This document shows positions 56,248 to 64,000 of a DNA stretch of 64,000 nucleotides, piece after piece. The notes below the pieces were generated by a model. It was not told the DNA's origin and made no database searches. It saw only the letters and a list, made by a program, of their open reading frames with translations. Origin of the DNA: Membranipora membranacea (Eukaryota; Bryozoa; Gymnolaemata; Cheilostomatida; Membraniporidae); contig OU612070.1 in the NCBI GenBank assembly GCA_914767715.1, forward strand, positions 2,187,501 through 2,251,500, given 5' to 3'. Within the stretch, counting starts at the first letter, position 1; each line of letters starts with the position of its first letter. The translations under genes and the position numbers were made by a program.

Positions 56248-59200
56248 CTAACTCGTACTTGATGTCCTCTGAGTACTAGACCGGGATAAACCACTTTGAT
56301 AGAGCACTAATTGTCTGTATGTATTGTACCGTTTAGCCTGTTGTGGATTGTTTGGTTACGTATCGGGAGGATTTAAGACACAGGGAGTTATACTAGTAGA
56401 ACTACAGGAGTTATTTCCTGATGCTTCTACAGAATCTCTACTCTGGGTGTTCAGTCTAACTACACTGATGAGTCGTTGTACAGGTGGGGACAACTTATAA
56501 TCTTAAATAAACACTATAGGAATAAATTTGAGCTCGAGTTAAGCTGAGCTACTTTGGCGTCGGCAGTGACCTAATAGTAGCAGTAAAATTTGACTAGTTG
56601 AGATGGAATTCTATATAAGATAAAAAGGGTGAGTAACTGTTTGCTAGTATCAAATTTTGCAGTATCATGTATGCGAGGAATGACAAACTTTCCCCCCTAA
56701 GAACTTTTTACTCCTCCAGGGTAAGTAGAAATTTTATGAATGATTATGGAGTAAGAGGGACAAAAATAGAGACACCTAGATTAAATCAACTTCTCTCTTA
56801 TTAATAATATGTCAGTGTCCAGGACAAATCCACATGAAACTCTTGGCTGTGAGGGAATGATGCCCTCTTCTAACTACCTCATTATTTGGTCACAAATCAT
56901 AAACATTTCATAAAAGTTATTTTCCTCAACCATAGCTCTGGATATTATGAATTACTTTGCCAGTCACCTTTGCAAACATTTCCCACCGCGAGCTAATGTC
57001 TTGAGGCATTTTTGCTGGGTCATTCTTCAGATAACAACAAGGCTGTCCACTATACAACTGATTACAGGGACACTAATGGTATTATGAATATGATTTTGAT
57101 ATTTTCAATAACAAATTGCTGTGGTTTGGCAAGCATTTTGTTGAATGCAGCTTGTTGTTGCAGGATCCTGATATTAAGGCAGTCAGCTAAAGGACAAACC
57201 ATATTTAAATAACTGTTTGTGTGCAAGGATCCGTAATCATTAATTATCCCGTTTGAATCTGGTTATCATGTGGATTTTTGCTGTTAAATAATTGTACTTC
57301 ACATGCTGATCATTTGAACCACTATTTCACAAAGTCATCCCGATTGATGCCAGCTTAGCTATTTTAGTTGTAATTAAAAGTTTCACTGTTTTACAGGCCC
57401 GCTTAATGGTTTCTTTCTTGCAAAGACATCCCACAGGTTTGCCTGTAGTTTGGGTTTACTTATAATGACAGGCAGCTTAGCTTGCTTTGGTTACATACCC
57501 AAAGTCGCATAGTTGTACCCAGCATATGGAGTAGCATATGGTAAGTTTATTGTCACAGTCAAAAAGAAGTCCATTTTTCCATCTCATTTGCTATCTCAAC
57601 TATTGTCGGAAACCTCCCCCCTGGGGGGACGACTACTATGTCATCGGGCCAATATGATTAGGTTGGCAGTGTTGACACACCGACTGGGGAGAGGATACCT
57701 ATGATAGCATAAAGGAACAAACAGATTTATAAGTCCCCCAAATGAAAACCCACCAGTTCAGAGATCTGCGTTAGAGCACAGCCAGTAGATTATGTGGATG
57801 TGGATGCTAAATGACCTAAAAACAAGCTTGACGATGTTCTGGTGAACAAAAGATTAAATCATTACTAGGAGGGATTTATTTATCCTGATTCACCTAGGAC
57901 CAGGCCAATGCTAGCACTTCTGACAGATGATCTCTTTAGGCACTTTGGGCTAAAGTTGCATTTTGGGGATGATGTCATCATGCCCTATTCTATCATCATT
58001 TCTATCCAAGATGCTTCTTCAAAACAAATTGTTACATGATTTCCTTTAGGTTGGGCATCAGGACTAATCACACTGTCAGCATTCACGGCTTACGGTCCAT
58101 ACTTTGATAAGAAGAAAGCCATATCTGTCGGGATATCCGGGGCAGGATCTGGATTGGGCACCATATTCATTCCTATCATTCTACGCACTCTATTTGATAA
58201 TTACCCGTTCACTGGTGCCATGCTTATATATGGTGAGTAACATTAATAAAATCTTGTTCTGACAATTGAGCCGCACAACATATCTATCGTCATTTCAAAA
58301 CCATCAAGCTTGTAGCTTGTATCTTATGGTAGGCAAATAATCACTGTGTCACTGTACCTCCTTATCAGCCCATAGTGCAATTGTGGTCAAATGTTTTTTT
58401 CTTATTAACAAATTTCCATTGTGGAATGGTTATAACATTTGTGACACTTGGTTATTTAGCTGGCACTGCAGCACAGATGATAGTCTTAGCATGCTTACTG
58501 CGCCCAATGTCATTTTATGAAAATCTGGCAGCTAGGAGAAAGGCACACAACAACAGGAACCCTGCAGTCCAAGCTGAAATTACTGATGGAGCAATTAAAA
58601 AAAACAGCACATTGAGTGTGGAGGTAATACATGAATTATATCTCTGATACTCCGTTTGAATGTCTATCTCGTCCTCGACCACCTAGCCAACGTCCTCTGA
58701 TCAGCGTGTCAGCAAAACATGTTTATCTATCATTCATTCACCCGTTTGAGAACTGAAGATCATACCATAGAACCTACATGCTTTTCAGCATAGGGTTTCA
58801 CTCATGACTTCTGGGCTTGATGGTCCACCACCTTCTTAACCTCATATTATATCCAACAATGTATTCTATAACATACTGTAGTACAAACCTCATGAACTCC
58901 TATGTGCAACATCCATCTTTGGATCAAAATATTTCACATACATGGTATGTGAATTTACAGCAGAACTATTTATTTGATTCAACTCAGTTGTATTCCTGAA
59001 CCCTAATTCTGACATGATACCATTATCTGCTATTGTGAACTGTCACAGAATTTGGATTCTTGTTTATTTCAGGATAGTCCGAGTCACAGCATTTCCACAA
59101 GCATGCACAAAGCTGATCCAGCTTCTGACTATTTTAAATCATCATCTATTGAACTGCACTCAATTGCCGCAGAGAGCAGCAAATTTTCTGATGCGCAGGA

Positions 59201-60619
59201 AGCAAAGCCTGGCTATATCCTTGATGTGACTCGTAAAGAATTGGCCTACAGCTTGCAAGACATCTCAGCGAGTACATCTGCATTCAACCTCATTAAAGAG
59301 GAGGAGAGAACGACGGTAATACAGATACAGGGATAGAGCAGCCACCAAAACAAGCGAAGAAAGGTGATTTCAACTGGAGACTAGCATATCATCCAAAATG
59401 TATTATTCTTGGATTAGCTGTGTTGACATATTCTTCCGGGTGGGCAATCACATATTACTCAATCCCACTGCTTGGAAAATCAGCAGGTAAGACAACTTAA
59501 CATATCAGCAGTTCAATCTCTACAGCTCAGTCTCCACAGCTTGATGGATCGATGGGATATGATATGAGACATTCTCTACTAGATTAGATCGGCAGTCATG
59601 AATTGTCTTTTGTAGGTGTTAGCAAAAAACTGATAGCCACCCTGTTGACTATTGCCGGGGGAATAGAGATCCCCTTCCGTATAATTAATGGATGGTTGGC
59701 AGATAAGAACTATGTCAGTGCGTACACTCAACTTATGCTCAACATGTTTCTCACAGGAATCGGGGCTGTCACATGCGCTACAGTGTCAGGAGTTCCAGGT
59801 ATGTTGAGATATGCAGGTATTCATGGATTTATTTTAATCAAAACCATCATCCAAAGCTAAGCCAGGGAAGATGTTAGTGGCAGCCTTATGCCTAGCAGTG
59901 TCTTGGTCCTGTATGTATTATTAAAACGAAACATATCAATCACCTCTCCCCAACCTGTAAATAATCAGCTGAGTTGTCTCCCCACAATGTTAGGAAAGAC
60001 AACTCACGTCATCGTTGCATTTCTTGCAGCATAATATGCATAAGTACTCTAACAATAGGTCACCCAACTGTCTTCTAACAATAATGATTGCTGTTTACTT
60101 ATCAGGGATAGTAGTGATGATTATCTGTTGCTCTACTGTGGGTACTTCTGTATACAGCCTAATGCCAATAACAGCTGGAGAGCTTCTAGGTCATGAGAAT
60201 GCTTCAGCTGCCACTAGTATCCTATTTGTCTATCATGGAGCCGCTAGCATTGTCAGCACTTTTAGTGCAGGTCTGTCTTTCCTTACACAGGTATTTGAAT
60301 CAAAGGATGGTATTTTAGATGTGTTAAGTTTTCTGCCAATTCCTAGCAAACCGGGGGCAACAAGTCTTAGTTGAAATTAACTGCAGTGTTATTGAGCCCG
60401 GAGAAAGATAAAGACTGAAACATCCCACACCTTCCCATGTGTATGTCGTATACATTTTGTCATGTTGTATTTTATTTTATTCAAGGTGCTATCGTTGAGG
60501 CGACAGGTGAATGGGAGAATGTTTTCTTCTTTATTGGTTCTTGTATGATATTTGGCTCCGGTATACTAGCCATGTCAGCTTTTATCTTCCGATGTGTGGA
60601 GAAAAATAACAACACTTAA

Positions 60620-62282
60620 TTCACAATGAAAAGATCCATATAGCTAGAATGTAACAGGTTGTGGGAAAGCGTCCAGGAAAGATCAAATTTATGAAAATAG
60701 CAGCGCAGGTTGCCCATGTCTTACGATCATGAACTTCTTCCATAAATTTTACCCACGTTAATGTGCTGGTTATGATTTATGATCCCCGTAAATATAAATC
60801 AAGTCTGTAGCTATATACACACTTGACTGGCATAGTTATTTTTCGTACTCTTTTTATACCCTTACCTTACTGCATGAAAATATTACCATTGATTTGGTGA
60901 CATACTCCTGCGTATTTTACTGCTGACTCTATTTTCCTAGTGGAATTCACTCCGGTACATCACACTTCTGGTTTTAGGAGGAATACAAATATATACATAC
61001 ATAGCATAAAGATGTGGTATTCTTAGAATCAAATACCCTGTAGAGGAATAAAGTGTTAGCAGGATAAAAAGTTCCTCATCTCATATATGCTAACAAAAGC
61101 TTACATTTACGTACCCTCTTCATTTTATATAGACTCCATCCTCAAAAGCCAAAAGTAAATACTTGCTCACATTAAGCCATTGAGTTAAACTAAACTTGAG
61201 CAAATATTTAACTCCTCTAGGATACTATAACATTTTGTTTCCAAAACTATACGTTAATGTGTTGTCAAAAGGTTTTGATGTTTGGCGACATAAGTGCGAA
61301 GTGCAACGCAACTGATGGAAACTCTCTGAGATCGTTTTGAGATTAGCTACTATAATGAAAATTTTAATTTGCGCACACTTACTAGGTACTAGCTTTGCAA
61401 CATCGTAAAACTGGAAATGTAGCTCATATTTTAATTGTAATCAAGTTTTACTAAGCAACTAAACTTTTAACTAAAATATTGTGATCTCTGATAAAACCCC
61501 ATTAACAAAACCCTCTCAAAGAGAGTTAGCTTTGGTTAGTTGAGCTTGTCATTGTCATTGTCACATTTATCATCAGACCATTGCTAGTTTATGATAAGCA
61601 GTGTGGTAAATGAATTCTGGGAAAACCAGTGTGTTAAAACCACTGAGTGGAAAACCCATTGCACACATCACTATAGAATGATAATAGCGGGAACTCCCCT
61701 TTATGACTGGGGGAATTTGCGATCATTAATCAATGGGCTTGTGTTGCCTCACTGAGGTTAGTTTAAGTTTTGTACGCATCAGTGCTAAGCCTGCTTACTA
61801 TTGGGGTCGTACTAATTTGAAGCACAGTCACACCTGCAGCATTTACTGGAACAGTTTGGAATCAAGGTAGGCATATATTTTATGTGGTGATGTGAATACT
61901 TCATAGTAGGCATAGTCAGGGGGGGTGGTTTAGCCTGGGCAGGCTGTCGACACAACAGCCTGCCCAAGCTAGGGGTGGTTGATACTGGACATGGGCAAAT
62001 TATGCATGCTTGTAACTCCAGATGCCCATGACTTTAGGTATGGTAGTCATAATGTAAGCGTACGTGTTAGGTATAATCATGTGCTGGCAGTTTGACACTG
62101 CTGATTCCAATATTTGCATAACTTTCTCCAATATCTATGGTAGTTCAATTCAGTTATAATAGATGACAAGAGGTATCTTTGTCAATATTGCGGATTATTG
62201 TGATGTGCTGAATTCGTTGTGCAAATTGCTTACTTTTCATCAAAATGGTGTTTTCTTCTTCCTCTCTTGTTCATAGCAAGTC
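60620..62282. other. Intergenic region upstream of the cGAS-like gene
   Basis: AATAAA at 61047 may end transporter B. A likely 5' non-coding exon of the next gene ends at 61866 (AATCAAG then GTAGGC), spliced to 62277, six bases before the ATG. The family 3 insertion at 61922-61980 lies in that intron. Promoter elements were not identified. Confidence 0.5.
61922..61980. repeat. Micro-palindromic insertion, family 3, 9-bp target duplication
   Basis: A 41-bp hairpin (61931-61971) has arms TAGCCTGGGCAGGCTGT and ACAGCCTGCCCAAGCTA. Exact GGGGTGGTT lies at 61922-61930 and 61972-61980. Confidence 0.85.
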
Positions 62283-63913
62283 ATGGCCAACACCGAAGTT
62301 GTATCCTCAGAATCAATTGAATTTGAAGCCAACTGTGAGGGTCAAGGACCTGGTAAAGGCTTTCGAAGATTGAGAGATGAAGAACTAGAAAGGCTAAACA
62401 AAGATTTGACACTCTTCAGTGATGAGGCCACAAAGATATCTTCTGAGGAGATTGAGTTCAAAAAAGGTGGGAAATATCAGTCTGCTAAGCTAAGATCTCG
62501 CCAGTCTTGGCTTATTGGTTTAGATCAAAGTGTAACTGCTCGTGCCAGTTTCAGTTTTGGCAGCTTGCTGCACACATAGTATTTAATTTAATGGCCCCAC
62601 ATCTAGGATACAATTCTAGTTATCTAGGATGTAACACATTCTCAGTATGAGGATTTCGAGCACCTTGCGCCCTCTTTAGGGGCAGCCAATCTTCTGTTTC
62701 TTACTAAACACAAGATCTTGTCAGCACAAACAAACTCAGGGCCTTCGCTGATATCTTAAGATGTTTTCGTTTGCCAAACATAATTTCTGTCTGAGCTAGA
62801 ACACCTTCTGAATTGAGAAGCACCACTGTGACCATACATGATACATAAACTAAAGTTCAGTCTTCACAAAAATAGCAAAGAGAATTATATTATGTGAGCG
62901 TAAGAGTTGAACGAAGCAAGGGCATGATATTTTGCAGAGCTGGTGAAATGGCTAGTGAAAAGCTTCAGAAATGCTATAGGAGGTTATGTCTACAAGACCT
63001 TTAATACAGGCAGCGCTTATGAGAAAGTCCAGGCTGGAGAAGCCAAGGACTTTGATGTCATGATATTTCTGCATGTCAGAAAATGGGCATGGAAGGTGAG
63101 AGTTATAAACCTTATACAGTTTAGTTGTCAATATGCTGACGCAAAATCGCAGGTTATATACCTAAGTCAACGAGGAAATAAACAATGATAAGGTAGTTCA
63201 TAAATGTAATTTGTCATTGACTTAATCAGGCATTGCAGATGACAACAGGATTATCGATACAAGCATTGCCTAGTGCTGTGCTGAACCCAGCAGGCAAGTA
63301 TTGCATTAGACTGATGACCATACCAGCTAACCGGGCCTGACTTCGGCAGTCTTTAATAGACCACGCCAATCTGATAACACACATTTGTAATCTTATATCA
63401 CTGAATTAAATTCTTCTCATGGAATGGAAATAGTATCATAACCTTATACAATAAGAACACTCAACACAGGGACTGATCTAACGTTGTTTGATTGGCTGTC
63501 CCTACTAGCATGAATAGCATAGCCTTGGAAATTGTCTCGTCTACAAATCTGCAAACAGTAATAAATTACCTTCAGCTTTGATGATTTTGGGCGTTTCTAG
63601 AATGCTACAAGGGACTGGCGTTTTTTGCAAGCCTTTTGTTTTGCAAAAGAAAGCTAATGATGCTATTCCAGATATGGAATTCAATGTCTTATATGGAATA
63701 AAAAACTGTTATAAATCATATGCCAACAATCCTGCCTTTATATGAACCTCTCCTACTTTATATAAATCTCTTCTATTTTGGCTTATCTAGGTACACGATG
63801 AGCCTGACAAACCAGGGTTCTGTTACATCACCAGAGGAAAAGAAAGAAGGAGTGATAAGCCTAACAGTTTTGCTCATTTACTGGACAGCGAAGGGCGATT
63901 GTCTTCCCTTAAG
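62283..63913 (+). CDS. cGAS-like / Mab-21-fold nucleotidyltransferase (3' end outside window)
   Basis: Three coding exons seen: 62283-62466, 62938-63095, 63791-63913; the gene continues beyond the window. About 60 charged, helical residues lead into ELVKWLVKSFRNAIG, then NTGSAYEKVQ and KDFDVMIFLHV. This GS-x(n)-[DE]hD arrangement is the metal- and nucleotide-binding signature of cGAS, OAS-type and Mab-21 enzymes. Exon 3 adds DEPDKPGFCYI, matching the strand after the second catalytic Asp in this family. Animal cGAS-like receptors sense nucleic acid and make cyclic dinucleotides that activate STING; Mab-21 proteins are developmental. The zinc knuckle or third Asp that would separate these lies downstream. 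Between exons 2 and 3 an alternative open piece at 63234-63343 is probably not used. Confidence 0.82.
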
Positions 63914-64000
63914 GTAAATATCAAATACTGAAACTGAGTTTTTCAAAGTTACCTTATCACCAATGCTTCATAGACATTAGCTGCTTAGAGATGAATAGGT

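Larger units (their letters stand above)
55804..60619 (+). pseudogene. Monocarboxylate-transporter-like MFS protein B, two disabling lesions
   Basis: Tandem paralogue of transporter A with the same nine exons: 55804-55867, 56337-56483, 57397-57540, 58050-58232, 58460-58623, 59073-59486, 59616-59798, 60106-60270, 60486-60619. Signatures DRGWAWVITF and the YFDKKKAISVG region are kept. Exon 3 has TAG at 57510-57512 where A has TAC (KVA-stop-LYPAYG against KVAYMYPAYG). Exon 6 has lost one base near 59300-59310, shifting the frame into TAG at 59334-59336; its length, 414, is one short of a phase-preserving length. All splice sites remain good and the rest of the protein is highly conserved. Hence a young pseudogene, or an assembly error at two places. 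The C-terminus is 16 codons shorter than in A. Confidence 0.85.

Noticed and set aside
63234-63300. Extra exon of the cGAS-like gene with a GC donor
   Set aside because: Skipping it joins exon 63095 in phase 0 to DEPDKPGFCYI at 63791, which fits the family; including it adds unrelated residues and a nearby stop.

Overview
The window is eukaryotic nuclear DNA from an animal. Genes are split by short GT-AG introns with conserved phases, and DNA between genes is AT-rich and full of repeats. The gene set is metazoan: matrix metalloproteinases, a rhodopsin-like GPCR, an ankyrin/tyrosine kinase, SLC16-type transporters, a profilin-4-like gene and a cGAS/Mab-21-fold gene. An early-branching marine invertebrate such as a demosponge would fit, but that is inference. 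All exon models were built by hand from reading frame, splice consensus and matching intron phase, with no transcript data.

Layout: (1) 1-9.1 kb, + strand: two tandem MMP-like proteases with proline-rich, basic C-termini. (2) 9.6-28.3 kb, - strand: a cytosolic sulfotransferase, a PAN/apple-domain gene and a SERHL-like alpha/beta hydrolase. A 5.36 kb array of a 20-bp satellite fills one hydrolase intron. A LINE fragment and a 1.07 kb inverted-repeat transposon lie between these genes. (3) 30.5-38.7 kb: a segmental duplication. An intact two-exon GPCR (+) lies tail-to-tail with a profilin-4-like gene (-), and upstream is a broken copy carrying the GPCR 3' half and the last profilin exon. (4) 42.8-48.3 kb, +: an ankyrin-repeat tyrosine kinase with one in-frame TAG inside the kinase domain. 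Its introns hold a SINE, a LINE 3' end and a 675-bp near-perfect palindrome. (5) 49.8-60.6 kb, +: a tandem pair of SLC16/MCT-like transporters, the first open and the second carrying a nonsense codon and a frameshift. (6) 62.3 kb to the end, +: the 5' part of a cGAS-like nucleotidyltransferase gene.

The least explained signal is a set of very small palindromic insertions (about 18-41 bp), each flanked by an exact or near-exact 7-9 bp direct repeat of the target. At least three sequence families recur: CAAGGAGT...ACTCCTTG, CATAGACTTAATA...TATTAAGTCTATG, and TAGCCTGGGCAGG...(A)GGCTA. One copy sits inside a SINE, and one site carries two copies in tandem. They look like transposition products reduced to little more than their terminal repeats.

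The genes do not form one pathway. They are ordinary animal genes in a region shaped by tandem duplication and repeated small insertions.
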